Source: Cyclobacteriaceae bacterium (GTDB lineage: Bacteria; Bacteroidota; Bacteroidia; Cytophagales; Cyclobacteriaceae). From it: a stretch of DNA of 64,000 nt. Positions 43,166 to 53,500 of the stretch are shown piece by piece. Location of the stretch: the NCBI GenBank assembly GCA_016787565.1, contig JAEUUG010000011.1, forward strand, positions 19,188 to 83,187, given 5' to 3'. The number at the start of each line of letters is the position of its first letter. The first letter of the stretch is position 1. Position numbers and translations under genes: made by a program. The notes below the pieces were generated by a model, which made no database searches, had not been told where the DNA came from, and worked only from the letters and a program-made list of their open reading frames with translations.

Positions 43166-43186
43166 CAGTCCTTATTTTTAGAAGAT

Positions 43187-43441
43187 ATGGCAAATCATAA
43201 GTCAGCAGAAAAAAGAATCCGTGCAAACGAGGTAAAACGCGTTAGAAACCGCTATCAGCACAAAACAACCCGTACTATTGTAAAGAAATTACGGGCAACA
43301 ACGGTTAAGTCTGAAGCAGAGGCTCTTCTCAAAGAAGTTTCATCGTTGGTTGATAAGCTTGCTAAAAAGAACATCATTCACTGGAAAAAGGCTGCAAATC
43401 AAAAGTCTAAGTTGACCAAGCTGGTTAATAAACTGGCGTAA
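43187..43441 (+). CDS. rpsT: 30S ribosomal protein S20
   Basis: Short basic helical protein that binds 16S rRNA early in assembly. MANHKSAEKRIRANEVKRVRNRYQHK is the S20 signature opening, and the C-terminal NIIHWKKAANQKSKLTKLVNKLA is typical. 84 residues. ATG at 43187, preceded by a good promoter and followed by a strong terminator, so it is monocistronic. Confidence 0.98.
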   Translation: MANHKSAEKRIRANEVKRVRNRYQHKTTRTIVKKLRATTVKSEAEALLKEVSSLVDKLAKKNIIHWKKAANQKSKLTKLVNKLA

Positions 43442-43470
43442 TAACCAACTTTCAGTTACTATAAAGTCAG

Positions 43471-43506
43471 AAACCCTGCCGGACGAATACTCGGGCAGGG
43501 TTTTTC
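43471..43506 (+). terminator. Intrinsic terminator of rpsT
   Basis: Ten-base stem AAACCCTGCC/GGCAGGGTTT with a 13-base loop and trailing TTC, 30 bases after the rpsT stop. Confidence 0.9.
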
Positions 43507-43551
43507 ATTTTAAGAATATCCCTTAATTTGAAGCACATTCACCCGTTAGCC

Positions 43552-44250
43552 ATGATGGAAAATGATAAATTCCTTTCAATAAAAAGCTGGTCGCCAGAAG
43601 ATCGTCCGCGCGAAAAACTCCTGCTGAAAGGTAAATCTGCACTTTCCGATGCTGAACTTATTGCAATTTTGCTTGGAACGGGGTCCAAAACGATGAGTGC
43701 AGTAGACCTGGCCAAGAAGGTGCTGCAAAACACCGGCAATAACCTTCACGACCTGGCCAGACTTTCCGTAAAGGAATTGATGAAAACAAAAGGAATCGGG
43801 GAAGCAAAAGCCATTACAATTGTTGCCGCGCTGGAGCTCGGAAGGCGAAGAAAAGAACTTGATACGGATGAAAAGCCCAAAATATCCAGCTCCAAAGACG
43901 TTTATGAATACCTCAAATCCGATTTACTGGATTTACCGCATGAAGAATTTTGGGTACTACTGCTGAACCGGGCTAATCGTGTGATCAGGGAAAATCAAAT
44001 CAGCCAGGGGGGTGTAACGGGCACCGTGGCTGATCCAAAGATTATTTTCAAGATGGCCCTTGAAGAACTTGCCAGCGGTATCATTCTGGCACATAACCAT
44101 CCCTCCGGAAACCTGACCGCCAGCCAGGCTGATATTGATCTCACCAAAAAACTGAAAGAATCGGGTAAACTGTTGGAGATACAGGTTCTTGATCATCTTA
44201 TCCTAGCAGGACAAAAATATTTTAGCTTTGCAGACGAAGGTATTCTGTAA
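43552..44250 (+). CDS. radC: RadC/YeeS-type JAB domain DNA repair-associated protein
   Basis: RadC family protein with an N-terminal HhH-like region (MKTKGIGEAKAITIVAALELGRR) and a C-terminal JAB/MPN+ metalloprotease-like domain. The metal motif is in AHNHPSGNLTASQADI near residue 180. True molecular function is unknown despite the name. Start ATG at 43552 or 43555 (MMENDKF); 232 residues. The next gene begins 3 bases after its stop. Confidence 0.93.
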   Translation: MMENDKFLSIKSWSPEDRPREKLLLKGKSALSDAELIAILLGTGSKTMSAVDLAKKVLQNTGNNLHDLARLSVKELMKTKGIGEAKAITIVAALELGRRRKELDTDEKPKISSSKDVYEYLKSDLLDLPHEEFWVLLLNRANRVIRENQISQGGVTGTVADPKIIFKMALEELASGIILAHNHPSGNLTASQADIDLTKKLKESGKLLEIQVLDHLILAGQKYFSFADEGIL

Positions 44251-44253
44251 AGC

Positions 44254-45549
44254 ATGACAAGAAAGAAAGTAATTGCAGCCATTCTATTTCTCATCATCAT
44301 TTCAGTAGCATTTCTGCTGCAGTTACCATCTCCACCCATTACCCCGAAGAAAAAGGTTGTCGTGCACGAATTGAAAGCCCGGGAATCGCTGAAAGCTGTT
44401 CCTGTCAACAATCCATTTTTGAAGGAATTGTTAATTGCGTATGAAGCGGAAATTGAAGCATTGATTGCATCTTCGAAAACACCGGGTGCCGCCATCGCCA
44501 TTGTTCAGGACACATCCATCATCTATTTAAAAGGATTTGGTATCAAAGCCATTGGCACACAAGACTCGGTAGATACGGAAACCGTTTTCAGACTTGCTTC
44601 TGTTTCCAAATGTTTTGCACCAGTCCTCACCGGAATGCTGGTGGAAGACAACGTATTGAAATGGGACGATAAAGTCATTACACACCTGCCCGATTTTGCC
44701 CTTAAGTCCAGGGAGCAAACAGAACAACTTACGCTGCGTCATGTTTTATCACACACAGTGGGTCTTCCATATCATACCTACACCAATCTGATTGAAGATG
44801 GTGAGGATCTGCATACGATGCTTACCAAACTCCGTGATGTAGAGATTATTGGAAAAGTCGGTAAGGTCTATAGCTATCAAAATGTGGCCTACAGTATTAT
44901 TGCCGAGGTGATTCAATCGGCCACCGGAAAAAGTTATGAACAGTTAATGATGGAAAGGATTTTTAATCCACTGCATATGACCCATGCCTCTATCAGCTAC
45001 GATGCCATCATGCAAAACACCAATGTTGCCAAGCCTCACCAGCATACGCGTAAAAGTATGGCGCTAACCACAATATCAAACACGTATTACAATGTAGCAC
45101 CGGCAGGAGGAATAAATGCATCTGTATCGGATATGGCGCAATGGATAAAGGCCATGCTGGGAAACCGGGAAGATGTTATTGCCCATGTAACACTGGATGA
45201 AATTTTTACACCTGTTGTTAAGGCCCCAGCCAAAAACAGAAACTTCAGAAAGTGGTCGCGACCGACAGGCTCATTTTATGCAATGGGTTGGCGCATGCTA
45301 AACTTTAAAACCGATACGTTGTATTACCATGGAGGATACGTAAATGGATATCGCAGTGAGTTGGCTGTTGACCGGAAAAATAAAATTGGAATTTGTGTAC
45401 TCACCAACGCAACCGGTGCATTGGCTGATAACAGCATCCCCTATTTCTTTAATCTTTATATGAAACATGGAGAAGCCATTCGAGAGTGGGATTTACAAAA
45501 CAGGACAGTTACAACTCAATCAAAAGTAATTGCAACCGCCAGGAAATAA
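44254..45549 (+). CDS. Serine hydrolase of the beta-lactamase (class C/DD-peptidase) family
   Basis: Exported or membrane-anchored (hydrophobic segment 5-24). Catalytic set: SVSK with nucleophile S116 and K119, Y208-Q-N210 in YSYQN, and HGG near 359-361. This is the beta-lactamase family fold used by DD-peptidases and esterases, and nothing marks it as a resistance enzyme. 431 residues. It is 3 bases after radC and 11 before the DUF1684 gene, so an operon is likely. Confidence 0.9.
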   Translation: MTRKKVIAAILFLIIISVAFLLQLPSPPITPKKKVVVHELKARESLKAVPVNNPFLKELLIAYEAEIEALIASSKTPGAAIAIVQDTSIIYLKGFGIKAIGTQDSVDTETVFRLASVSKCFAPVLTGMLVEDNVLKWDDKVITHLPDFALKSREQTEQLTLRHVLSHTVGLPYHTYTNLIEDGEDLHTMLTKLRDVEIIGKVGKVYSYQNVAYSIIAEVIQSATGKSYEQLMMERIFNPLHMTHASISYDAIMQNTNVAKPHQHTRKSMALTTISNTYYNVAPAGGINASVSDMAQWIKAMLGNREDVIAHVTLDEIFTPVVKAPAKNRNFRKWSRPTGSFYAMGWRMLNFKTDTLYYHGGYVNGYRSELAVDRKNKIGICVLTNATGALADNSIPYFFNLYMKHGEAIREWDLQNRTVTTQSKVIATARK

Positions 45550-45560
45550 TTTAGAATCAA

Positions 45561-46181
45561 ATGAAATTAAAAAACATCATCCTTCTTCTTGCTGTTGTTG
45601 TCGCGTTGATTTCGGTGTTTTATACCTTTCGGGGCGACCAGGGTGAGGCTGCCTATACAGCGGAAATAAATAAGGAGCGTGAAGAAAAAGATCGGTTTAT
45701 GCGCACAGCCGCTGAATCTCCCTTTGCAGAAAATCCGGATACCTTCAAGGGATTATCGTACTACCCGCCCAGCAGCCGGTACAGAATTATCGCTGAACTC
45801 AACCCAATTCAAAATAAGAAAGCAGTTTTACTTTCAACGAACGATGGAAAAGAGCAACGCTACATCGAGTATGCTTATGCAGAATTTGATTTAGATGGCT
45901 ATCACAACAAGTTGCTCATATTGGAGATCATGGATATGGGACCTTTCCGTGGAAAATTATTTCTATCATTCGGTGATGAAACAAGTGCCAGCGAAACATA
46001 TGGAGCAGGTCGGTACCTCGATGTTGTAAAAATGTCCGGCAGCAAAACCATTACACTGGATTTCAACAAGGCGTACAATCCATATTGCGCTTATACTGAA
46101 AAATATTCCTGCCCATTACCTCCTCCTGAAAATCTTTTACGGGTGGCCATTAAAGCGGGTGAAAAAATTTATGAACATTAA
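45561..46181 (+). CDS. DUF1684 protein with N-terminal membrane anchor
   Basis: Hydrophobic segment at 4-22, then the DUF1684 core (YYPPSSRYRIIAELN; MGPFRGKLFLSFGDETSASETYGAGRYLDV) with the family hallmark DFNKAYNPYCAYTEKYSCPLPPPEN near the C-terminus. Function unknown; the conserved cysteines could bind metal or form a disulfide. 206 residues. It is the third gene of the serine hydrolase cluster. Confidence 0.88.
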   Translation: MKLKNIILLLAVVVALISVFYTFRGDQGEAAYTAEINKEREEKDRFMRTAAESPFAENPDTFKGLSYYPPSSRYRIIAELNPIQNKKAVLLSTNDGKEQRYIEYAYAEFDLDGYHNKLLILEIMDMGPFRGKLFLSFGDETSASETYGAGRYLDVVKMSGSKTITLDFNKAYNPYCAYTEKYSCPLPPPENLLRVAIKAGEKIYEH

Positions 46182-46191
46182 TCCGTAAACT

Positions 46192-47172
46192 ATGCGAACA
46201 CTATTTTCTATTGCGATCATGCTGGGCATTACAACATTAACTGATGCCCAGGTAAAACCATCCGATCCCTTTGCGCACACCTTCTCCATTGTTGCACGCG
46301 ATGCCAAAACCGGTGAGCTGGCGGTGGCCGTACAAAGTCATTGGTTTAGTGTTGGTACAGTGGTGGCCTGGGGCGAAGCTGGTGTTGGCGTTGTGGCTAC
46401 ACAATCGTTTGTAAACAAATCGTTCGGCATTCGTGGATTGGAATTATTGAAGCAAGGGAAAACACCACAGCAGGCAGTTGATCTTTTGTTGAGTGATGAC
46501 ACTGGAAAAGACTTCCGTCAGTTGGCCATTTTAGATATTGACGGTCGTGTAGCAACACATACGGGTGCGAGTTGCATACAGGATGCAGGTCATAAAAACG
46601 GTGAAAATTTTTCGGTGCAGGCCAACATGATGCTGAACAACAAGGTCGTGCCTGCGATGGAAAAAAAATGGAATGAAACGGGTAACCTTCCGCTTGCAGA
46701 GCGAATGATTGCCGTGTTACAGGCAGCGCAGCAAGCTGGTGGCGATATACGGGGTAAACAATCAGCCGCCCTGCTGGTGGTTGGACCAAAGGCTTCAGGC
46801 GAGCCATGGAACGATCGGATAGTTGACCTGCGCGTAGACGATGCCGCTAATCCTATTCAGGAACTCGAAAGATTACTAAAAGTATTTCGTGCGTATGAGC
46901 ACATGAATCAGGGTGACCTCTATGTTGAAAAAGCCGAGATGGAAAAGGCCATGATAGAATACCGCACAGCCATGAAAATGTTTCCCGATAATTTAGAAAT
47001 GCAATACTGGACTGCCATTACCCTGGCGAATAATAAAGAATTGGCCGATGCATCGGCCATGTTGCAGAAGATTTATAAAAAAGATGCAAACTGGCGCGAG
47101 TTGACCAGGCGCCTTCCAAAGGCAGGTTTATTAACGGTGAGTGAACATGATTTGAAAGAACTTACGCGATAG
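46192..47172 (+). CDS. DUF1028 Ntn-hydrolase-like secreted protein with TPR tail
   Basis: Signal peptide 1-19 (ends TDAQ), then a DUF1028 domain (about 25-225): HTFSIVARDAKTGELAVAVQSHWFSVGTVVAWGEAGVGVVATQS and GKQSAALLVVGPKA. The fold resembles Ntn-hydrolases, but no activity is proven. Residues about 230-326 form a helical TPR-like tail (EKAEMEKAMIEYRTAMKMFPDNLEMQYWTAI). 326 residues. Transcribed with the two genes upstream. Confidence 0.86.
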   Translation: MRTLFSIAIMLGITTLTDAQVKPSDPFAHTFSIVARDAKTGELAVAVQSHWFSVGTVVAWGEAGVGVVATQSFVNKSFGIRGLELLKQGKTPQQAVDLLLSDDTGKDFRQLAILDIDGRVATHTGASCIQDAGHKNGENFSVQANMMLNNKVVPAMEKKWNETGNLPLAERMIAVLQAAQQAGGDIRGKQSAALLVVGPKASGEPWNDRIVDLRVDDAANPIQELERLLKVFRAYEHMNQGDLYVEKAEMEKAMIEYRTAMKMFPDNLEMQYWTAITLANNKELADASAMLQKIYKKDANWRELTRRLPKAGLLTVSEHDLKELTR

Positions 47173-47180
47173 ATCGACAC

Positions 47181-47219
47181 AAAAAAAAAGATGGTTAACC
47201 TCCAAAAAGATTAACCATC
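47181..47219 (-). terminator. Intrinsic terminator of the ftsK-lolA transcript
   Basis: On the minus strand, stem GATGGTTAA/TTAACCATC (47190-47219) is followed by nine T (47181-47189). It lies 20 bases after the lolA stop. Confidence 0.85.
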
Positions 47220-47238
47220 CAATATGATTTAGCTCAAC

Positions 47239-47880
47239 CTAGCGCAGATCAATCACTTCAACGCCCGGATATTTTTTCGGATCGAAGGTGAAAAGATTAT
47301 CTGCTACGGTAATGTTAGCGGTAAACTTGCTGAGTGTATACTTATACCGGTTACCTGCTTTATCAAACATCGTCCAATTTTGAATGCTTTGGTCTTTCTT
47401 TGAAATATTCATTCTGATTTTAAAGAACTGGGCGTCTTTCTTTTCCGGAACCAAATCAATCACATCGCACAAAACACCGGCCTCAGTTTTCTCTTCGATA
47501 TGTAAATACTTGAATCCTTTTTTATAAATCTCATAGATCTTCGAGGGGTTGATCTCGTCTGAACCAGGATCGTAGTTATCGATGTTCACTTCTTTCGCAT
47601 CCGGCAGGTACGTCCAGGTGGTTTTACCATCATTGATCACCTCCTGCTCAGGCAGAACAAGCTTAAACTTATCGCCCTTTACTGTGATCTTTCCCTTAAA
47701 CTCTTCATTGATTTTTTCTACATCGTTGGTGAGTGTGTACGATATATTGGCTTCAAAAGCAGTATAGGCCTTATACTTTTTGCTCATGGCATCCAGTATT
47801 TCAAGGGCCTTCGGATCATACTGGGCAAACGATAGTTTTACAAAAACCAGTAAAACAACAGCTAAAACAGATTTTTTCAT
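47239..47880 (-). CDS. lolA: Outer-membrane lipoprotein carrier protein LolA
   Basis: Periplasmic chaperone that carries lipoproteins to the outer membrane. Signal peptide 1-19 (ends SFAQ). The LolA beta-barrel features are FEANISYTL, GKITVKGDKFKLVLPEQEVINDGKTTWTYLPD and KDAQFFKIRMNISKKDQSIQNWTMFD. 213 residues. It follows ftsK by 29 bases, a common Bacteroidota order, and has its own promoter box at 47905-47912. Confidence 0.92.
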   Translation of the reverse strand: MKKSVLAVVLLVFVKLSFAQYDPKALEILDAMSKKYKAYTAFEANISYTLTNDVEKINEEFKGKITVKGDKFKLVLPEQEVINDGKTTWTYLPDAKEVNIDNYDPGSDEINPSKIYEIYKKGFKYLHIEEKTEAGVLCDVIDLVPEKKDAQFFKIRMNISKKDQSIQNWTMFDKAGNRYKYTLSKFTANITVADNLFTFDPKKYPGVEVIDLR

Positions 47881-47904
47881 TCTTCAATAACTTAAAAAGG
47901 TGCG

Positions 47905-47912
47905 CAAAGTTA
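47905..47912 (-). promoter_or_regulatory. Bacteroidota-type -7 box for lolA
   Basis: The minus strand reads TAACTTTGC, an exact TAnnTTTG match, overlapping the ftsK stop and 25 bases before the lolA ATG. It suggests lolA can be expressed apart from ftsK. Confidence 0.5.
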
Positions 47913-50363
47913 AGCGGGATTATGTTTTTCTTTCAATGCACTCAATAATTGTTCCAAAGCCACCTCATCTTTTATCAAAACTTCGCGGGCTTTGCTCCCT
48001 TCAAATGGGCCAACAATGCCGGCAGCTTCCAGCTGATCAATGAGCCGACCTGCTCGATTATAGCCCAATTTCAGTTTTCGCTGGATCAAGGAAGTGCTTC
48101 CCTGTTGGTGACCTACAATCAGGCGTGCCGCTTCTTCGAAAAGCGCATCCCGATCAGAAAGATCCACATTCGAAGGTCCACTTTCATCATCGCCCTCATA
48201 TTCGGGCAACAGATATGCAGACGGGTATCCACGCTGCGATCCTATAAAATCACAGAGGCGCTCTATCTCAGGCGTATCCACGAAAGGACATTGCAACCGG
48301 ATTACGTCCGATCCGGAGGATAACAACATATCACCCTGACCTACAAGTTGGTCAGCACCTCCCGTATCCAGAATGGTGCGGGAATCAACTTTTGATGTTA
48401 CGCGGAAAGACAATCGGGCAGGGAAATTTGCCTTGATCACACCGGTGATAACATTTACAGAAGGCCGCTGTGTAGCCACCACCAGGTGAATGCCGATAGC
48501 ACGGGCAAGCTGAGCCAGGCGTGCAATGGGCGTTTCAACTTCTTTTCCGGCTGTCATCATAAGGTCGGCAAGTTCATCAATCACCAACACGATGTATGGC
48601 AAAAAGCGATGCCCTTCCTTGGGGTTCAGCTTGCGCGAAACAAACTTTGCATTGTATTCTTTGAGATTACGCGCTCCGGCATCTTTTAAAATTTCGTACC
48701 GGTTTTCCATTTCAATACAAAGGGAGTTCAGCGTGTGAACCACCTTTCGGGTATCCGTAATAATAGCTTCCTCACTATTGGGCAGTTTGGCGAGATAGTG
48801 CCGCTCAATCTTACTGAAAAGCGACATCTCAACCTTTTTCGGATCGACCAGTACAAATTTTAACTGTGATGGATGCTTCTTATATAATAGAGAGGCGAGA
48901 ATCACATTCAGGCCAACCGATTTACCCTGCCCTGTAGCACCAGCCACTAATAAGTGGGGCATTTTGGTCAGGTCAACCACCAGTACTTCGTTCGAAATGG
49001 TTTTTCCCATCACCACCGGAAGTTCCTTGTCTGTTTTGGCAAACGCCTGCGAAGCAAACACAGATCGAATGCTCACCATTTCTCTGTTCTTATTCGGAAC
49101 TTCAATACCAATGGTACCCTTACCGGGAATGGGCGCGATAATCCGGATGCCCAACGCTGAGAGGCTTAATGCGATATCATCTTCCAGGTTTTTGATTCTG
49201 GAAATTTTTATACCCGCATCCGGAACAATTTCATAGAGCGTAACAGTCGGACCAATCGTAGCTTTGATACTTTGAATACCAATCTTGAAGTTGACCAGCG
49301 TGGCTACAATTTTATCCTTGTTCTGGTTCAGCTCTTCCTGCGTTACGCCCGCTTTATTGGCTTCATATTCGTTGAGCAACTCCAATGTTGGATACTTGTA
49401 ATGGCTCAGATCAAGTGTAGGATCATAAACACCCTGCGATTCTACCAATTGCTCGGCCAGCTCATCTGTTTCGGTTTTTTCTTCGATCGTAAAAACCGGT
49501 TCCGCTTTTTGCTCCCGCTTTTGTTCGGGCTTTTCGATATCGAGTGTTATCTCCTGTAGTGGCTTTACAGGAATAACTTCAGGTACCTTTGTTGTAAGAA
49601 CCGGTTCGGGTTCAGGCTTTTCAAACTGATCAGGCCAGTTATCCTTGTCATCGGTATACGATTTAAACAAGGGATCATCACCGTCTTCGTCCACAATGGC
49701 CTCATTCCCCATCGGCTTCGGATCATTCATCATGAAGGCTGGTATAGCGGTAACATTAAAATAGAAAATGATAAAAATGAATAGCGATAAAATGAGCACC
49801 AGAAATGTTCCCCATCCAAACATGCTTTCGCTCAACTCCGCCAAATGAAGACCTAAGCCTCCGCCTAAAAAACTCCACTCGCTTACTCCCTGATTGATTA
49901 GGGTCATATAACCAAGCAACAAACTCAACCAGATACCGGAGAACAATGCAAAAATAGAATAGGAGAAAATGCGAAAAATTTCACGGTTGAATACAATTTT
50001 GAAGCCCACCAAAAACAAAAAAGGTGGAATAAAAAACGCTGAGATGCCAAACCACCGGGTAACAAAATAGTCGGAAACAAGCGCCCCATAATAGCCCAAC
50101 CAGTTGGCAACTTCTTTACCTGATTCAAGAACCGAAGCTCTGTTTTGCTGCTGCACAATATCAAAATCTGCGCGCCACGTAAACAAAAAAGAAAGCAACG
50201 CCAGAAATAAGTACGTGCTCACAATCATCAGAAAGAAGCCGGTGGCGAGCTTGAATCGAGGATCTTTCAGAAATGCAAAACTGAATTTTCCGCTGGATGA
50301 TTTACCCTTCTTCTCCTTCTCGGGTTTTTTGAATGTATTGGATTTGTATGTGTTTGCTGCCAT
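47910..50363 (-). CDS. ftsK: DNA translocase FtsK/SpoIIIE
   Basis: Septal DNA pump that clears the chromosome from the division site. N-terminal membrane domain with four segments (about 40-65, 103-125, 132-155, 185-208), a charged Pro/Glu-rich linker (about 215-315), the RecA-like motor with Walker A GATGQGKS (475-482) and Walker B VLVIDELAD, and a C-terminal winged-helix gamma domain (STSLIQRKLKLGYNRAGRLIDQLE) that reads KOPS-like sites. 817 residues. Start ATG at 50363. Confidence 0.97.
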   Translation of the reverse strand: MAANTYKSNTFKKPEKEKKGKSSSGKFSFAFLKDPRFKLATGFFLMIVSTYLFLALLSFLFTWRADFDIVQQQNRASVLESGKEVANWLGYYGALVSDYFVTRWFGISAFFIPPFLFLVGFKIVFNREIFRIFSYSIFALFSGIWLSLLLGYMTLINQGVSEWSFLGGGLGLHLAELSESMFGWGTFLVLILSLFIFIIFYFNVTAIPAFMMNDPKPMGNEAIVDEDGDDPLFKSYTDDKDNWPDQFEKPEPEPVLTTKVPEVIPVKPLQEITLDIEKPEQKREQKAEPVFTIEEKTETDELAEQLVESQGVYDPTLDLSHYKYPTLELLNEYEANKAGVTQEELNQNKDKIVATLVNFKIGIQSIKATIGPTVTLYEIVPDAGIKISRIKNLEDDIALSLSALGIRIIAPIPGKGTIGIEVPNKNREMVSIRSVFASQAFAKTDKELPVVMGKTISNEVLVVDLTKMPHLLVAGATGQGKSVGLNVILASLLYKKHPSQLKFVLVDPKKVEMSLFSKIERHYLAKLPNSEEAIITDTRKVVHTLNSLCIEMENRYEILKDAGARNLKEYNAKFVSRKLNPKEGHRFLPYIVLVIDELADLMMTAGKEVETPIARLAQLARAIGIHLVVATQRPSVNVITGVIKANFPARLSFRVTSKVDSRTILDTGGADQLVGQGDMLLSSGSDVIRLQCPFVDTPEIERLCDFIGSQRGYPSAYLLPEYEGDDESGPSNVDLSDRDALFEEAARLIVGHQQGSTSLIQRKLKLGYNRAGRLIDQLEAAGIVGPFEGSKAREVLIKDEVALEQLLSALKEKHNPA

Positions 50364-50377
50364 TGAAATGATTCACG

Positions 50378-50385
50378 CAAAACTA
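50378..50385 (-). promoter_or_regulatory. Bacteroidota-type -7 box for ftsK
   Basis: The minus strand reads TAGTTTTGC, an exact TAnnTTTG match, 15 bases before the ftsK ATG, which implies a very short leader. Confidence 0.5.
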
Positions 50386-50533
50386 AAGAAAAACGGTAAT
50401 AAGTCCACGGTTCACAACCAACTGTCAACCGCATTCCTCAAAATAACTTCCGAACTATTTTCCACAAACATGCCATTGTTTACAGTCGAGCGTGTACACG
50501 GACTTTCACTTTGAATTACTATCTTCAATGTTC

Positions 50534-53500
50534 ATGAAGACGCAAACCCTCAAGCTTCTCTTCCTCATCAGCACGCTGCCCGGATTTGCAGTGGCACAAA
50601 CCCATCATTTCGAAAAGCTAACCGAATTCCACGGTTTATCCGATAACCGGGTTACCTGCTTTATGAAAGACAGAACGGGATTTATGTGGATCGGAACTCA
50701 AAATGGACTTAACCGCTATGATGGACATACTTTCAAAATATACAGGCCGGGACAAAAAAAGCAAACGCTTTCACACGAACACATCAACGATGTTGAAGAA
50801 GATAACGATGGACGTTTGTGGATTGCTACCTGGAACGGATTAAATGTTCTTGATCCGAAGACTGATAGTCTTTATGTTTTTTCACCTGACGAAGATGCCT
50901 ACCGGCAAAAGAAAACAAAGATAGCCAGCAACATGATCTGGGATTCTTACATCGACAAGGCCGGAAGAATCTGGCTCGCTCCCGATGCCCGCGATTTATG
51001 CTACTATGATCCCATTGTTGACGAATTCACTTATTTTCCCTGGCGCGAATTTGTAAACACGGAGCTTCCTCAGTATTCATCTGCTTACAAATCGATTCAC
51101 AAAATCAAGCGAAAGTCTGATCATGAGCTCTGGATTGGCACCACATTAGGATTGTTCAGCTTCGACATCGCATCAAAAAAATTTTACTACCATGGTGGTG
51201 AAGCTGTTGTTGATTTTGTTGCGCTGGAGTATGACACCCTGCAACAGCGTGTTTATTTTGGCCAACAAAAACTGTTTGCACTGGATGTTGCAGAAAATAT
51301 TGCATCCGAAATCAAGTCCTCTGTCAACACAACACCGGTAGGCCAGCGGGCACCATCACTTTTAATCCCATCACTTGCCGGGTTATGGTCGGTGAATAAA
51401 ACCACACTCCAGGCTACGCTTCTTCCGCAGAACAGCAAGAACTCCTTTACGCTTCATCATGAACCTGTCAATACGGTTTTCGTTGATCGTGATCTGGTTT
51501 GGGTGGGAGGCGCTTCGGGCATTACCCTGTATGATAACAACCTCAATATTTTTCCGTTCGTGCGCGTATTTCCGGAAACCGTTTCTCCAAAACCCGGCAG
51601 CATTTATTTTGTACTCGATCATGATCGCGATGACGCTTACTACATTAGCTCCTATACTGAGAATTGCCTCATCATCATCGATAAAAAATCAGGCGACCGT
51701 CAGGTTGTATCAACTATTCAGGGGAAGCCGTTGCTCAAGTGCACAAAAATTATCGAAGACAGCCAACAACGATTATGGATACTAACAGAAAAATCCATAT
51801 TTATTTCCGACCCAACACACCGTCATTTCTCGATGTTTCCATTTCCAGCAACGGAAGATAATTATCGCTTTGTAGACATGGTAGAAGACACCGAAGGCAA
51901 TTTCTGGTTTGCTTCGCTTAGCTATGGCATCTACCAGTATACTTCAAAAAATAATTCATGGAAGTTTTTCGAACAAGATCCGAATAGTTTGTTTACCGAC
52001 CGCCCGACTGGTTTGCTGCTGGATCCGACACATCATGCGTTGTGGATTGCTGATTTTAGTTTTGGCGTGTTCCGGCATGATCTCATCACAAAAGCATTCA
52101 AGTATCACGGCATGAACTCAAAGGATCCGCGCTTTCTGCAATCATCCTTGTCAAACGCATTGGCGTTGGATAAGGAAGGCAATGTATGGGTCGCTACAAC
52201 ATCCGGAGGGGTCAGTAAATATCTACAGGATAAGAAAGAATTCATTACCTATTCTATGGAAAGCGGGCTACCGGAAAACAGCATGGATGCCATTCAGGCC
52301 GACCTTCACGGAAACGTATGGCTCGCTTCAAACAAAGGCCTCACCCATATAAAACCGAACGGTGAAGTCATCCGGCATTACGATCAGAACAGTGGTCTTC
52401 CATACAACAATTTCAACACTCCGTTTTCAACGAACGCACGAGGTGAGGTTATGATTGGAATGCGAAATGGATTTCTCAAGTTTCATCCCGACAGTCTGGT
52501 TGTACGATCAGCCGATTTCCCGGTGGTGATAACGTTAGCCCAACAGGGCAATCGCGCAATCGACAGCACCGTGCCGCATCAATTTTCATACAACCAAAAC
52601 GAATTTACGTTTCACTATGCCGCATTAACCTATTCGCTTCCTGGCGAAGTCACCTATTTTTATATGCTGGAAGGGTATGATAAAAACTGGATAAACCCGG
52701 GTCACGATCACACCGCGCGCTATACCAATTTGAGTGATGGTGCCTACACGTTTCTAGTGAGAGCCATTGATCACAGTGGTAAGCCATCCGCAAACGTAGC
52801 CCGAATTTCTTTTTCGATTTACCCACCTTTCTGGAAACAGGTCTGGTTCCTTGCCTTGCTTGTAATCATAGGAAGCACGTCAATTTACCTGTGGATCAGA
52901 AGCCTTCAGCGTAAAATTCAATCGCAGAAAATCCTGAATCAAGTTGCTACCTCTCTCTATGGGCAGAATACCATTGAAGGTATTTTCTGGACCGTGGCAA
53001 AAAATTGTATTGAGCTGCTTCACTTTGAAGATTGTGTGGTGTACCTCCATCAGGAAGATCGCGGTGTTTTAATCCAAAAAGCAGCAGCCGGACCAAAAAG
53101 TCAGGAGCCTTATCAGATTCTTAATCCGATGGAAATCAAAATCGGAAAAGGTATTGTTGGATCCGTTGCGCTACATGGTAAAGCTGAAATTATTCGTAAC
53201 ACAACAAAAGACAACCGGTACATTGTGGATGACCAGCCAAGGTTTTCAGAAATAGCCGTACCCATCCTTGTAGAAGGAAAAGTATTTGGCGTTATCGATT
53301 CAGAACATCCTCAGAAAAATTATTATCGAAAATGGCACCTGCACATGGTAACGGAGATTGCAGCAATTTGTAGTGTTAAGATTGAACGGTACTTTATAGA
53401 GGAACAAATCCGGAGTAAAGTAGCACGCGACCTTCATGACGACATGGGCTCTACCCTTTCCAGCATCAAAATCATGAGCAACATTGCGCTGGAGAAAAAT

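Noticed and set aside
44254..45549. Antibiotic-resistance beta-lactamase
   Set aside because: The SxxK/YxN/HGG set is shared by many peptidases and esterases, and the neighbours (DUF1684, DUF1028) do not suggest resistance.
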